Below, piece by piece: positions 8,535 to 18,260 of a stretch of DNA of 64,000 bases. Source of the stretch: Simiduia sp. 21SJ11W-1 (GTDB taxonomy: Bacteria > Pseudomonadota > Gammaproteobacteria > Pseudomonadales > Cellvibrionaceae); assembly GCF_024138675.1 (NCBI RefSeq), contig NZ_CP090959.1, positions 3,522,001 through 3,586,000 on the forward strand. Direction: 5' to 3'. Every line of letters begins with the position of its first letter. Within the stretch, counting starts at the first letter, position 1. A program made the translations under genes and the position numbers. The notes under the pieces are model-generated. The model saw only the letters and a program-made list of their open reading frames with translations, had not been told where the DNA came from and made no database searches.

Positions 8535-10634
8535 ATGAATCCCAACGACACCATCAGACTACTGATCATTAACGACAGCCGCGCAGAAGCCGAGCGCCTC
8601 ATTAGTATGCTGAACAATGCCGGCCGCAACACCCGCGCCCAGCATGTCGATAGTGAAGAAGGTTTGGTCAAGCTCTTGCAAGAGCACACCTGGGATCTCG
8701 CCATCGGCCAGGCCGACAGCGAGCAATTGCCCGCCGCTAACGCAACCCGTCAGATCAAACGCCTGAACAAAGACATTCCGGTAATCTTACAAACCGAAGA
8801 AGAGGGCTCGCACGCCATCGTAGACGGCCTGCGCCTGGGCGCGGTGGATGTAGTGCGCATGGATGAAGATCAGCACCTGCTGCTGGTGGTTACCCGCGAG
8901 CTTGAAAACCGCGAACACCGCCAGGCCCGTCGCAAGGCCGATCGCAAATTCAAAGAGGCCGAGCGCCGCAGCCAGCAACTGCTAGACAGCTCGCGCGACG
9001 CTGTGGCCTATGTGCAAGACGGCATGTTCTTATACGTTAACCAAAGCTTTTCCGAGCGCTTCGGCTACGAAGATCCAGACGACGTGCTGTGCATGCCCAC
9101 CATCGATTTGGTGGCTGCCAAAGATCGCGATCGCACCAAACAGTTTTTAAAGGAATTTACCCTCAAAGGTGAAGAGGCAGAATCCACCGAGGTGAGCTTT
9201 GAAGGCCTGCACCACTCGGGCAAGCAACAAGCCTTCACCCTGGAAGTAATTCACGCCATCTTCGATGAAGAGCCCTGTATTCAACTGGTGATGCGCGCCA
9301 GCAAAGAGAACAACGAAGTACTCGAAGCGCAGCTGCAGGAAATCAAACAAACCGATGTACAAACCGGCCTGTTCAACCGCCTGTACTTCCTGGAAAAGCT
9401 CGAGCACGCAGTAGACAAAGCCGCCGAAGGCGAAACCGGTGCCACCCTCACCTACATAGAAGCAGATTCTTTCTTTGATCGCGTTGAAGCCGCCCACGGC
9501 GTCAGCGTGGCCGATGGCGCCATTAAAAAACTCGCCAAAACCATTGAAAAACATCAGCGTGAAGGCGAGTTGCTGGCGCGCTTTAACGACGACACCTTCG
9601 CACTGCTCTCGCCCGGCACCAGCGCCGACAAACACCTGCAGCGCGCCAAACAATTGTGCGCCGAAGTGGCCGAAACCGTATTTGATATCGACGGCACCAC
9701 GGTGCAATTTACCGTTACCGCCGGCCTGTCACTGGTGACCGAAGCCAGCAAAGATGCCGAAACGGCCATCGACCAGGCACTGCAAGCCATTGAAGAGGTG
9801 CGCAAAAAAGGCGAGGCCGGCGCCGGCAATGATGCCAAGCTGTTTGAGCCCAAACTCACCGACACAGACGCCGCAGGCCTGGACATCGCCCGCGCACTGC
9901 AACGGGCGGTGGATAACAACCAGTTCAAGCTGTTGTTCCAACCCATCATCAGCCTGCGCGGCAATGAAAACGAGCTATACGAAGTGCTCTTGCGCATGAT
10001 GGATGAAGACGGCAGTAAAATTGAGCCGGGCAAATTTCTGGAGGCCGCCGAATCCATTGGTGCCACCACCAAGATCGACCGCTGGGTGATTCTCGAATCC
10101 ATCAAAATGCTCTCCGAGCACCGCGCCAAGGGGAACAACACAAGCCTTGTGGTCAATCTCAGCCGCCACTCGCTCACCGACGAAAGCCTGGTACCCTGGC
10201 TGGGCGTGGCGTTTAAAGCGGCCAAATTGCCCGCCGATGCGATTATGTTCCAGGTGCGTGAAAGCGATGTCACCAGTCACATGAACGCCGCCAAAGCGCT
10301 GTGTGCAGGCCTTGAGAAACTGAAGACCCACCTCTCCATTGCAGGCTTCGGCTGCGCCATGAATCACTTCAACACCTTAAAGCATGTACCGGCGCACTAC
10401 ATCAAAGTAGACGGCAGCTTTACCCAGGATGTTCAAAGCGGCAACGAGGGTGCAGAAACTCTCACCAACCTCATTAAAGAACTGCACAAGCTCGAGAAGA
10501 TTACCGTGGTGCCCTTTGTGGAAAACGCCAACGTTTTATCTACCCTCTGGCAGAGCGGCGTGCACTATATTCAGGGCCATTACCTGCAAGGCCCCACTGA
10601 AGGCATGAATTACGATTTCAGCATGGATGGCTAA
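8535..10634 (+). CDS. fimX: FimX-like c-di-GMP receptor (REC-PAS-degenerate GGDEF-degenerate EAL)
   Basis: 699 residues (P. aeruginosa FimX has 691). Order seen: a receiver-like domain (1-130) that appears to lack a normal phosphoacceptor, a PAS domain (about 145-265), a GGDEF domain (about 280-440) whose active-site signature is replaced by FNDDTF, and an EAL domain (about 450-695) where EAL is replaced by EVL (LYEVLLRMM). EVL in place of EAL is the FimX signature: c-di-GMP is bound rather than hydrolysed. FimX controls type IV pilus assembly and twitching from the cell pole. Neighbouring serB on the opposite strand matches the Pseudomonas order. A shared terminator follows at 10643-10672. 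Confidence 0.85.
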   Translation: MNPNDTIRLLIINDSRAEAERLISMLNNAGRNTRAQHVDSEEGLVKLLQEHTWDLAIGQADSEQLPAANATRQIKRLNKDIPVILQTEEEGSHAIVDGLRLGAVDVVRMDEDQHLLLVVTRELENREHRQARRKADRKFKEAERRSQQLLDSSRDAVAYVQDGMFLYVNQSFSERFGYEDPDDVLCMPTIDLVAAKDRDRTKQFLKEFTLKGEEAESTEVSFEGLHHSGKQQAFTLEVIHAIFDEEPCIQLVMRASKENNEVLEAQLQEIKQTDVQTGLFNRLYFLEKLEHAVDKAAEGETGATLTYIEADSFFDRVEAAHGVSVADGAIKKLAKTIEKHQREGELLARFNDDTFALLSPGTSADKHLQRAKQLCAEVAETVFDIDGTTVQFTVTAGLSLVTEASKDAETAIDQALQAIEEVRKKGEAGAGNDAKLFEPKLTDTDAAGLDIARALQRAVDNNQFKLLFQPIISLRGNENELYEVLLRMMDEDGSKIEPGKFLEAAESIGATTKIDRWVILESIKMLSEHRAKGNNTSLVVNLSRHSLTDESLVPWLGVAFKAAKLPADAIMFQVRESDVTSHMNAAKALCAGLEKLKTHLSIAGFGCAMNHFNTLKHVPAHYIKVDGSFTQDVQSGNEGAETLTNLIKELHKLEKITVVPFVENANVLSTLWQSGVHYIQGHYLQGPTEGMNYDFSMDG

Positions 10635-10642
10635 TCGCCCAT

Positions 10643-10672
10643 AAAAAATGGCGCCATTTGGCGCCATTTTTT
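10643..10672. terminator. Bidirectional terminator between fimX and serB
   Basis: A perfect hairpin with arms TGGCGCC/GGCGCCA and a short loop, flanked by six A on the left and six T on the right. It can terminate fimX on the plus strand and serB on the minus strand. Confidence 0.9.
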
Positions 10673-10691
10673 ATTCGTGCAGGCGGCCTGC

Positions 10692-11837
10692 TTAAGGCTC
10701 GCGAATCAAATCGTCGTCTTCCATTCCCAGCAAGTAACACAAGGATTCAAGGCCCAAGGTGCTAATGGCAAAATCCGCCGAGGCGCGCACCAAAGGCTTT
10801 GCGTGAATGGCAACCCCCATACCCGCAAGCGAAAGCATGGGTAAATCGTTGGCTCCGTCACCCACGGCAATAACCTGCGCCAGCGCCACACCGCGCGCTT
10901 TGGCAATTTGCTGAATTAATTCCGCCTTGCGCTGGCCGTCCACCACCGTGCCGGTGACCCGGCCAGTAACCTTGCCATCCACAATTTCCAGCGCGTTCGC
11001 GTGAATTTCATCGATGCCCAGGCGCGCCTGAATTTTTTCTGCAAAATACACAAAGCCACCACTTAAAATGGCCGTGTGAAAACCGCGCGCCTTTAAGGTA
11101 TTCACCAAAGTTTTGGCGCCGTCCATCAGCTCGATGCGCTCGGCAATCTTGCTCAGCTCAGATTCCGGCAAACCGTTCAGCAACGCCATGCGACGGCTGA
11201 AACTTTCGCGAAAATCCAGCTCGCCGCGCATGGCTGCGGCAGTGATGGCAGACACCTGCTCACCAATGCCGGCAGCCGCGGCCAGCTCATCAATGCACTC
11301 GGCCTTTATGAGGGTTGAATCCATATCGAAGCAAATCAAACCGCCCTGGCGGCCGAACACATTGCGCGGTGTCAGGTTGATATCTACCCGCAGGCGATCA
11401 GCCAGTGCGCGTACAACCGCGCGCGCCTGCACCAAATCGGCCTCGCCGGCAAAACGCAACTGCCAGGCCTGGCGGTCTTCGGCGCGGGCGGCCAGGCTGC
11501 GGGCACCCAACAAACTGAGCCCCTGGGTGGCGGCCGCTTCAACCAATTGCGCCAGATGTTTGGCTTGCAACACCGGCGCCATCAACACGGCCACAAAGGT
11601 GCAAGGCCCGGGCGTTCCCGCTTGCACCTGCACGCTCATATCGGGCCACAGGGCCAACAAAGACGTTTGCAGTGCCTGCGCATCGCCCTGCTCGTCACAC
11701 TGCACGCGCAGGCTGAAACCCACCTCATGGGGGCTAGCCTCCAGCACCTGCGCATTAATGGGCAGCTGGGCCAGTTGATTGAGAACATCGATCAAGGGGT
11801 AGCGATTGTGAAAGCAAGAAAGGTAGAGGCTGTTCAT
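10692..11837 (-). CDS. serB: Phosphoserine phosphatase SerB
   Basis: HAD-family enzyme that dephosphorylates L-phosphoserine in the last step of serine synthesis. 381 residues from the ATG at 11837. An ACT-like N-terminal region precedes the HAD core with FDMDSTLIKAE (catalytic DxD), LSGGFVYF and GDGANDLPML. An upstream in-frame ATG at 11903 would give 403 residues. However, a TATAAT -10 box at 11881-11886 overlaps that extension, so the shorter start is preferred. It is divergent from the AhpA/YtjB-like gene, as serB and ytjB are in E. coli. Confidence 0.94.
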   Translation of the reverse strand: MNSLYLSCFHNRYPLIDVLNQLAQLPINAQVLEASPHEVGFSLRVQCDEQGDAQALQTSLLALWPDMSVQVQAGTPGPCTFVAVLMAPVLQAKHLAQLVEAAATQGLSLLGARSLAARAEDRQAWQLRFAGEADLVQARAVVRALADRLRVDINLTPRNVFGRQGGLICFDMDSTLIKAECIDELAAAAGIGEQVSAITAAAMRGELDFRESFSRRMALLNGLPESELSKIAERIELMDGAKTLVNTLKARGFHTAILSGGFVYFAEKIQARLGIDEIHANALEIVDGKVTGRVTGTVVDGQRKAELIQQIAKARGVALAQVIAVGDGANDLPMLSLAGMGVAIHAKPLVRASADFAISTLGLESLCYLLGMEDDDLIREP

Positions 11838-11880
11838 GTAACGTGGGGCCCGTGCCGGAGGAAGTGCTAAATGAGGCGGC

Positions 11881-11886
11881 ATTATA
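11881..11886 (-). promoter_or_regulatory. Candidate -10 element for serB
   Basis: A perfect TATAAT on the minus strand, 44 bp upstream of the chosen serB ATG. No good -35 hexamer is visible at 16-18 bp, so support is limited to the -10 match and the position. Confidence 0.4.
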
Positions 11887-11957
11887 TAGTTTTCAGCACG
11901 CAATAGGCTAAACTAGGCGGCCTTTTACGCCCGATTTGGGTGATTATTGACAGGCCT

Positions 11958-13058
11958 ATGACGCACACCAACAACAATAAAACCGGCTCACTCGCGCCAC
12001 TCACTCGCCTGCTGGCCCGCATGCACCCGTTTGCCTTTACCCTTGCGCTGTCGTTGGCGGCCCTGCTTGCCTGTGGCTGGCAATTGCATGTGCATTTCGA
12101 GCAGCAAACCCAGTCGGTTTCGCAGCGCTACGGCCAGGCACTGGCCAATTTGGCCGCCGAGCAGGCGGAATCGGCCATGCTCAATCAAGATCGCGTAAGC
12201 CTCACCGCCCTCTTGGCAGATTTAACGGAAAACCTTGATGTAGAAGGCGCCACCGTGCACGACGTGGAAAATCGCCTGCTGGTGCAAAGCGGCCACACCA
12301 CCAATCCGCGCAGCCTGCACTTTTCAGCGCCGGTGGTACTGCAAGACAGCGTGGCCGGTTACATTACCGTGACGGTGAGTGCCGATACCGCACGAGCCAA
12401 TCGCCACCGTTTGTACGGGCGTCTGGCACTCACCCTGGCCGCACTGCTGGCGCTTACCGCCATTGCCGCAAGCCTCTACCGGCACCCGGATTTCCCGGAG
12501 CCCGAACCCGCAGCACCCGCCCCGAGTGCGCCCGATAGCAAAGTCACCCTGACGCTCGACCTACTCAACCTGGAGCAGCTGCACACAGAACTCAACGGCG
12601 AGGCCTTCAAGCAATTACTGGAGCGCTTTGAGCGGCAACTGCAAGGCGTGATTGCACTGTACGGTGGCGAAAGCCTGGGCCTGCAGAATCATCAACTCAC
12701 CCTGATGTTCACCGAGGCGCGCACCTCAGATGCCAGCTTCAACGCCATTTGCAGCGCCGAGCTATTGCATTCACTGAGTGAACACAGCGAGCTGGCGCTG
12801 CAGTTGGGTGCACGCATTTTGCCCTTTGAGGCCAGTGCGAATTTAAAATCCCAGTATGCGCATCAGCTTAAACCGGGCGGCATGCGTGCCACCATTATTT
12901 CCGTAAAGCTGTTGGATGAGTCCCTGTCTGAACGCGCCCAATTTGCCGCGCGCGCAGACCAGCGCAGCGCCCGGGTAGAACAGGTGCTGCCGCCGTATAA
13001 AAAATTGCTGGAAAATCAATTGGCCCAACTGGCGAGCCTGGCCTCAGCCGAACGCTAA
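11958..13058 (+). CDS. AhpA/YtjB family membrane protein, divergent from serB
   Basis: 366 residues from the ATG at 11958; a GTG at 11940 is also possible. A membrane segment near residues 25-43 and a second near 155-175 enclose a periplasmic domain of about 110 residues. A cytoplasmic part follows, with a Pro/Ala-rich linker (PEPAAPAPSAP) and a helical C-terminus. Position opposite serB, the two-TM topology and size fit the Smp/YtjB (AhpA) family of poorly characterised membrane proteins. The molecular role is unknown. Confidence 0.7.
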   Translation: MTHTNNNKTGSLAPLTRLLARMHPFAFTLALSLAALLACGWQLHVHFEQQTQSVSQRYGQALANLAAEQAESAMLNQDRVSLTALLADLTENLDVEGATVHDVENRLLVQSGHTTNPRSLHFSAPVVLQDSVAGYITVTVSADTARANRHRLYGRLALTLAALLALTAIAASLYRHPDFPEPEPAAPAPSAPDSKVTLTLDLLNLEQLHTELNGEAFKQLLERFERQLQGVIALYGGESLGLQNHQLTLMFTEARTSDASFNAICSAELLHSLSEHSELALQLGARILPFEASANLKSQYAHQLKPGGMRATIISVKLLDESLSERAQFAARADQRSARVEQVLPPYKKLLENQLAQLASLASAER

Positions 13059-13081
13059 GGCCAAACGCGAAATCACGCGCG

Positions 13082-13924
13082 CTATTGGGCGCGCTGCTCG
13101 CCACCTTGCGCCGCCTCACGGGCCTTTTTGCGGCTGTCCATCAGGCGGTAGTGAGCAAGCTCGGGAATGGTTTCACGCAGGCGGTATTCCATTTCCTCAA
13201 TGGCCTCGGCCTGTTTGCATAAGGCGTCGCCACGCTGCTCGATGGCCGGGGTTTTGGCCTCCATTTCGCGCTCTACCTGCTCGCCGAAATTTTCCATCTT
13301 CTCGCCAAAGCTTGCCATGCGCTCCTCAAAGCTGCCCTCGCCAAACAGCGCCGAGCCGAGCATGGCCATCACGCTGCCCATAGAGGATTCCACCGCCTCT
13401 TCCACCGAGCGCTCGAAGTCTTCATCGAAGGCGCTATCGAGCACATCCAGCTGATCGTTCACCACATGGTATTCGCCGGGGTGCTCCGCAAGGCTTGCGG
13501 TAAGCCGCGCCTGTGATTGCGCAAGCGATGCCTCAATCTTTTTGGCAGGCTCGCTGTCTGCACCGAATACACCGGCCATTGCGTGCCCCATGGCCGCACC
13601 CACGGTGCGCAGGGTATCGGCCACAAAGGCCACCAAATCCGGCATAAACTGCTGCAAACCGCCTGTGTAGCTAGCCACCAATTGGCGCTGCTGGCCCGAT
13701 AGCGAGAGCGACGCGCCATTTACCCGTACTTCGCCATCGGGCTTAAACAGGTACACGGCATCGCCCTGGGTTGAGTGCACACCGGAGGGCTTGACGGCAA
13801 AATCGCTGGCAAACCGCACCTGGCAGTTTTTCAGCCCCATATCCACACCGGCCCAAGCCGCGCCCGGCAGCAACAAAGCCGCCCCCAAAACCACATGACT
13901 CGCCAATTGCCCAAGTAGGTGCAT
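13082..13924 (-). CDS. DUF2884 (YggN-like) exported protein
   Basis: 280 residues with a Sec signal peptide (hydrophobic stretch then AWA|GVDMG near residue 25). The mature part starts with the YggN-type pattern of a conserved Cys (LKNCQVRF) and an immunoglobulin-like first third, followed by a long acidic helical region with EERMASFGEKMENFGEQVE and a basic C-terminus (MDSRKKAREAA). The family is periplasmic with no assigned function. It is a single gene, convergent with the preceding gene and divergent from liuR. Confidence 0.75.
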   Translation of the reverse strand: MHLLGQLASHVVLGAALLLPGAAWAGVDMGLKNCQVRFASDFAVKPSGVHSTQGDAVYLFKPDGEVRVNGASLSLSGQQRQLVASYTGGLQQFMPDLVAFVADTLRTVGAAMGHAMAGVFGADSEPAKKIEASLAQSQARLTASLAEHPGEYHVVNDQLDVLDSAFDEDFERSVEEAVESSMGSVMAMLGSALFGEGSFEERMASFGEKMENFGEQVEREMEAKTPAIEQRGDALCKQAEAIEEMEYRLRETIPELAHYRLMDSRKKAREAAQGGEQRAQ

Positions 13925-14078
13925 GATCGTTTTCTCCCTGAAAAGTTATTTGAGCCTAGAAGACCACAACCGGCGGCCAACCGACACTGCAAATCGGCCA
14001 ATGGCCGGCGCCTGCCGGTGAACCGTGACCTTATGGCTGCCAGTGCTTTGCAGCAACGGGCTTAGCACAAAGCTTACC

Positions 14079-14094
14079 TTTACGTTAACGTAAA
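14079..14094. promoter_or_regulatory. LiuR operator, perfect 16-bp palindrome
   Basis: TTTACGTTAACGTAAA is a perfect inverted repeat 39 bp upstream of liuR. It matches the palindromic operator described for MerR-type LiuR regulators of branched-chain amino acid catabolism. A -35-like TTTACG (14079-14084) and a -10-like TAGAGT (14102-14107) are separated by 17 bp, so bound LiuR would cover the promoter and control both itself and the operon. Confidence 0.82.
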
Positions 14095-14133
14095 CCTGCG
14101 CTAGAGTTTGCCCAGGCAGACCACGGAGCCCCC

Positions 14134-14511
14134 ATGGACAAGGTTTACAGCATTTCCGACTTGGCGCGCGAGTTCGACATCACCACCCGCGCCATCCGCT
14201 TTTACGAAGACAAGGGCCTGCTGGCGCCCGAACGCCGGGGCCAGGCGCGCCTGTACAACCACGCAGACCGCGTGAAGCTGAAGCTGATTCTGCGCGGCAA
14301 GCGCCTGGGCCTGAGCCTTGAAGAAAGCGGCGAGATCATCGGCATGTACAACCCCGGCTCCAACAACGCCGCCCAGCTCACCCGGCTGATCAACAAGATC
14401 CAGGAGCGCCGCCAGGCCCTGGAGGCGCAAAAACGCGATATCGACATCATGCTGGCCGAACTGGACGACGCCGAAACGCGCTGCCAGGAAGCATTGGCGG
14501 CCAACGTCTAA
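14134..14511 (+). CDS. liuR: MerR-type regulator LiuR
   Basis: 125 residues. The N-terminal winged helix-turn-helix begins [26 protein letters not shown], the MerR signature, and is followed by a C-terminal coiled coil (about 75-120, [25 protein letters not shown]). No metal-binding cysteines typical of MerR/CueR are present. LiuR represses leucine/isovalerate degradation genes and responds to pathway intermediates. The gene heads liuABCDE and lies next to the 16-bp palindrome, so autoregulation plus operon control is likely. Confidence 0.92.
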   Translation: MDKVYSISDLAREFDITTRAIRFYEDKGLLAPERRGQARLYNHADRVKLKLILRGKRLGLSLEESGEIIGMYNPGSNNAAQLTRLINKIQERRQALEAQKRDIDIMLAELDDAETRCQEALAANV

Positions 14512-14551
14512 CCTGACAACACTAAAAACACCTATTTCGAGAGGACACCCC

Positions 14552-15721
14552 ATGAGCTTTCCCTACCCCACGTTGAACTTTGGCCTAGGCGAAGACATCG
14601 ACATGCTGCGCGACTCCGTCTACCAATTCGCCCAGGGCGAGCTGGCCCCGCGCGCGGCACAAATTGATGCCGACAACGAATTTCCCATGGATATGTGGAA
14701 GAAGTTCGGCGACATGGGCCTATTGGGCATGACCGTGGCCGAAGAGTACGGCGGCACCAACATGGGCTACCTGGCCCACGTGGTAGCCATGGAAGAAATC
14801 TCCCGCGCCAGCGCCTCGGTGGGCCTTTCCTACGGCGCCCACTCGAACCTGTGCGTAAACCAGATTCACAAAAACGGCACCGAGGCACAAAAGCAAAAAT
14901 ATTTGCCCAAGCTGTGTTCGGGCGAGCACATTGGCGCGCTGGCCATGAGTGAACCCAACGCCGGCTCAGATGTTGTCTCTATGAAATTGCGCGCCGAGAA
15001 AAAAGGCGATCGCTACATTCTTAACGGCAACAAAATGTGGATTACCAACGGCCCCGATGCCCACACCTATGTGATCTACGCCAAAACCGATGTGGCCGCA
15101 GGCTCGAAGGGCATCACGGCCTTCATTGTCGAGCGCGACTTCCCGGGCTTTTCGCGTCATCAAAAGCTCGACAAACTCGGCATGCGCGGCTCGAACACCT
15201 GCGAGCTGGTATTTCAGGATTGCGAAGTGCCAGAGGAAAACATTCTCGGCGGTGAAGGCCGTGGCGTGGCGGTGCTCATGAGCGGGCTGGACTACGAGCG
15301 CACCGTACTCTCGGGCGGCCCCACCGGCATCATGAGCGCCTGCATGGACATAGTGGTGCCCTACATTCACGACCGCAAACAGTTCAATCAATCCATCGGC
15401 CAGTTCCAGTTGGTGCAGGGCAAAGTGGCCGACATGTACGCCGGCATGAACGCCTCGAAATCCTATTTGTACAATGTGGCCAAGGCCTGTGATCGCGGTG
15501 AAGAATCCCGCAAAGATGCCGCGGCTGTGATTTTGTACACCGCTGAAATGGCAACCAAAATGGCGCTCGATGCCATCCAGTTATTGGGCGGCAACGGCTA
15601 CATCAACGAATTCCCCACCGGCCGTTTGCTGCGCGATGCCAAGCTCTATGAAATTGGGGCAGGCACCAGCGAGATCCGCCGCATGCTCATCGGCCGCGAG
15701 CTGTTTAACGAAACAAAATAA
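14552..15721 (+). CDS. liuA: Isovaleryl-CoA dehydrogenase LiuA
   Basis: FAD-dependent acyl-CoA dehydrogenase, 389 residues, oxidising isovaleryl-CoA to 3-methylcrotonyl-CoA in leucine breakdown. Family motifs are visible: [40 protein letters not shown], and the C-terminal [35 protein letters not shown]. The catalytic Glu of isovaleryl-type enzymes sits in the central [10 protein letters not shown] region. GAGAGGA precedes the ATG. It is the first structural gene of the liu operon, 40 bp after liuR. Confidence 0.95.
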   Translation: MSFPYPTLNFGLGEDIDMLRDSVYQFAQGELAPRAAQIDADNEFPMDMWKKFGDMGLLGMTVAEEYGGTNMGYLAHVVAMEEISRASASVGLSYGAHSNLCVNQIHKNGTEAQKQKYLPKLCSGEHIGALAMSEPNAGSDVVSMKLRAEKKGDRYILNGNKMWITNGPDAHTYVIYAKTDVAAGSKGITAFIVERDFPGFSRHQKLDKLGMRGSNTCELVFQDCEVPEENILGGEGRGVAVLMSGLDYERTVLSGGPTGIMSACMDIVVPYIHDRKQFNQSIGQFQLVQGKVADMYAGMNASKSYLYNVAKACDRGEESRKDAAAVILYTAEMATKMALDAIQLLGGNGYINEFPTGRLLRDAKLYEIGAGTSEIRRMLIGRELFNETK

Positions 15722-15737
15722 AAAGTATTCAGCGTGC

Positions 15738-15821
15738 AGAGTACAGTTAACAGGAAAAACGCACTTCAGCCCCGTGGCAACCTGCCACCGCGGCCGTCCT
15801 GTTAGCTGTCAACTGTACCCT
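15738..15821. repeat. Nested imperfect inverted repeat between liuA and liuB
   Basis: Outer arms GTACAGTTAACAGG (15741-15754) and CCTGTTA..AACTGTAC (15798-15818, with a 6-nt insertion) enclose an inner hairpin GTGGCA-acc-TGCCAC. There is no T-run, so it is not a simple terminator. It may be an mRNA-stability or attenuation element, or a small dispersed palindromic repeat. A partly similar structure lies between liuD and liuE. Confidence 0.5.
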
Positions 15822-15847
15822 GTGAGCGACAAAGGAGCGTTCCTGAT

Positions 15848-17455
15848 ATGCCCATCATCAAATCCGCTATCAATCCGCGCGCGGAAGATTTTCTTGCCAA
15901 TGCCGAGCATTTGCAGGCGCAGGTTGAAGACCTCAACAACACCTTGGCCGAAATCCATCAAGGCGGTGGAGAAAAGGCCCAGGCACGGCACACAGCGCGC
16001 GGTAAACTGCTCGCGCGCGAACGCATAGATGCCCTACTCGATGCCGGCTCGCCGTTTCTGGAACTCTCGCCGCTGGCAGCCTTTGAGGTGTACGACGATC
16101 ACGTACCTGCCGCAGGCGTGATTACCGGTATCGGCCGGGTGAACGGCCAGGAGTGCATCATTGTGGCCAACGATGCCACGGTAAAAGGCGGCTCCTATTA
16201 CCCGCTGTCTGTCAAAAAGCACCTGCGCGCACAAACCATTGCCGACCAGAATAATTTGCCCTGCATTTATCTGGTAGATTCCGGCGGCGCCAACCTGCCA
16301 CGCCAAGACGATGTTTTTCCCGATCGCGAGCACTTCGGGCGCATCTTTTTTAATCAGGCCAATATGTCGGCCAAAGGTATTGCGCAAATTGCCGCAGTGA
16401 TGGGCTCGTGTACCGCAGGCGGCGCCTATGTGCCGGCCATGGCCGATGAATCCATCATTGTTAAAGAGCAAGGCACCATCTTTTTAGGCGGCCCGCCGCT
16501 GGTAAAAGCCGCCACCGGTGAAGTGGTTTCTGCTGAAGATTTAGGCGGCGCCGATGTGCACTGCCGCACCTCGGGCGTTGCCGATCACTTCGCCCGCAAC
16601 GATCACCACGCGCTGGAACTGGTGCGCAACGCCGTGGGCCGGCTAAACCGCACCAAGCCCGCACAATTGGATGTGCGCGAGCCGGTTGAGCCGCTATACG
16701 ATGCGAAAGAAATCTACGGCATCATCCCCAAAGACACCCGCAAGCCCTACGACGTGCGCGAAATTATCGCGCGGGTGGTAGATGGCTCGGAATTCGACGA
16801 ATTCAAAGCCCTGTACGGCACCACACTGGTATGCGGCTTCGCGCGCATTTACGGCTACCCCGTGGGCATTGTGGCCAACAACGGCATTTTGTTTTCGGAA
16901 TCGGCGCAAAAGGGCGCGCACTTTGTAGAGCTGTGCGCGCAGCGCAAAATCCCGCTGGTATTTTTACAAAACATCACGGGCTTCATGGTGGGCCGCCAGT
17001 ATGAAGCCGGCGGCATCGCCAAGCACGGCGCCAAAATGGTAACCGCGGTGGCCTGTGCCCAGGTGCCAAAACTCACCGTACTCATTGGCGGTTCCTTTGG
17101 CGCCGGCAACTACGGCATGTGTGGCCGCGCCTATGACCCACGCTTTTTGTTCATGTGGCCGAACGCGCGCATCTCGGTGATGGGCGGTGAACAAGCCGCC
17201 GGTGTGCTTGCGCAAATCAAAAAAGATCAAATGGAAAAAACCGGTGAATCCTGGACACCCGAAGAAGAGGCCGCCTTCAAGCAGCCGGTGATAGACACCT
17301 ACGAAAAACAGGGCCACCCCTACTATGCCTCGGCGCGCCTGTGGGATGACGGCGTGATAGACCCGGCCGATACCCGCCGCGTGCTAGGGCTTGCGCTCTC
17401 TGCTGCACTCAATAAAACCATCGAAGACACGCGCTTTGGCGTGTTCCGCATGTGA
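15848..17455 (+). CDS. liuB: Methylcrotonyl-CoA carboxylase carboxyltransferase subunit LiuB
   Basis: 535 residues, crotonase-fold carboxyltransferase that moves CO2 from biotin on LiuD to 3-methylcrotonyl-CoA. Family features: [56 protein letters not shown], and the C-terminal [20 protein letters not shown] and [10 protein letters not shown]. An AAGGAG lies upstream of the ATG. The operon position between isovaleryl-CoA dehydrogenase and methylglutaconyl-CoA hydratase favours methylcrotonyl-CoA over propionyl- or geranyl-CoA. Confidence 0.96.
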   Translation: MPIIKSAINPRAEDFLANAEHLQAQVEDLNNTLAEIHQGGGEKAQARHTARGKLLARERIDALLDAGSPFLELSPLAAFEVYDDHVPAAGVITGIGRVNGQECIIVANDATVKGGSYYPLSVKKHLRAQTIADQNNLPCIYLVDSGGANLPRQDDVFPDREHFGRIFFNQANMSAKGIAQIAAVMGSCTAGGAYVPAMADESIIVKEQGTIFLGGPPLVKAATGEVVSAEDLGGADVHCRTSGVADHFARNDHHALELVRNAVGRLNRTKPAQLDVREPVEPLYDAKEIYGIIPKDTRKPYDVREIIARVVDGSEFDEFKALYGTTLVCGFARIYGYPVGIVANNGILFSESAQKGAHFVELCAQRKIPLVFLQNITGFMVGRQYEAGGIAKHGAKMVTAVACAQVPKLTVLIGGSFGAGNYGMCGRAYDPRFLFMWPNARISVMGGEQAAGVLAQIKKDQMEKTGESWTPEEEAAFKQPVIDTYEKQGHPYYASARLWDDGVIDPADTRRVLGLALSAALNKTIEDTRFGVFRM

Positions 17456-17465
17456 GGCACCACCC

Positions 17466-18251
17466 ATGAGTATTCGCTACCAAAAAGATGCGCGCAATGT
17501 GGTTACCGTCACCCTCGATCGCGCTGATAAACATAATGCCTTCGACGATGGCGTCATCGCCGAATTGCAGTCAGCCTTCGAGCAGGCACGTGACGACAAA
17601 ACCGTGCGCGCCCTGGTGTTGGCCGCGGAAGGTAAATCCTTTTCCGCTGGCGCAGATCTCGGCTGGATGCAGCGCATGGCGAGCTACAGCCTTGCGCAAA
17701 ATCGCGCCGATGCCGACGCCTTGGCCAATATGCTGCACACCTTAAACACCCTGCCCTTTCCCACCCTGGCACGGGTGCAAGGTGCAGCCTTCGGCGGCGC
17801 CGTGGGGTTGGTGAGCTGTTGCGATTTGGCCATCGCAGGCCCACGTGCAAGTTTTTGTTTAAGTGAAGTAAAAATCGGCCTGATTCCCGCCACCATCAGC
17901 CCCTATGTGGTGGCCGCCATGGGCGAGCGGGCCGCGCGCCGCTACTTCCTCACCGCCGAGCGCTTTGACGCCAGCACAGCCTTGGCACTTGGGTTGGTAA
18001 GCGTGGTGGAAGCCGAAGACAAACTCGATACCTGCCTGAACGATTTGATCAGCCAGCTGCTCAACAACAGTCCGGCCGCGCTCAGCGCCGCCAAACAACT
18101 GGTATTCGACGTGGCCAACCGGCCCGTTACCCAATCGCTCATCGATGACACCAGCGCCCGCATTGCCGCCATTCGCGTATCAGAACAAGGGCAAGAGGGG
18201 CTGCAAGCCTTCTTGCAAAAGCGCAGCCCTCGCTGGCAAACGGCCGACTAA
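17466..18251 (+). CDS. liuC: Methylglutaconyl-CoA hydratase LiuC (enoyl-CoA hydratase family)
   Basis: 261 residues from the ATG at 17466, which replaces a longer reading frame overlapping liuB. Crotonase-fold motifs: GKSFSAGADLGWMQRM (oxyanion-hole region), then GAAFGGAVGLVSCCDLAIAGPRASFCLSEVKIGLIPATISPYV. It hydrates 3-methylglutaconyl-CoA to HMG-CoA. It starts 10 bp after liuB and ends 9 bp before liuD, so it is tightly operonic. Confidence 0.94.
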   Translation: MSIRYQKDARNVVTVTLDRADKHNAFDDGVIAELQSAFEQARDDKTVRALVLAAEGKSFSAGADLGWMQRMASYSLAQNRADADALANMLHTLNTLPFPTLARVQGAAFGGAVGLVSCCDLAIAGPRASFCLSEVKIGLIPATISPYVVAAMGERAARRYFLTAERFDASTALALGLVSVVEAEDKLDTCLNDLISQLLNNSPAALSAAKQLVFDVANRPVTQSLIDDTSARIAAIRVSEQGQEGLQAFLQKRSPRWQTAD

Positions 18252-18260
18252 GGAGCCTCT

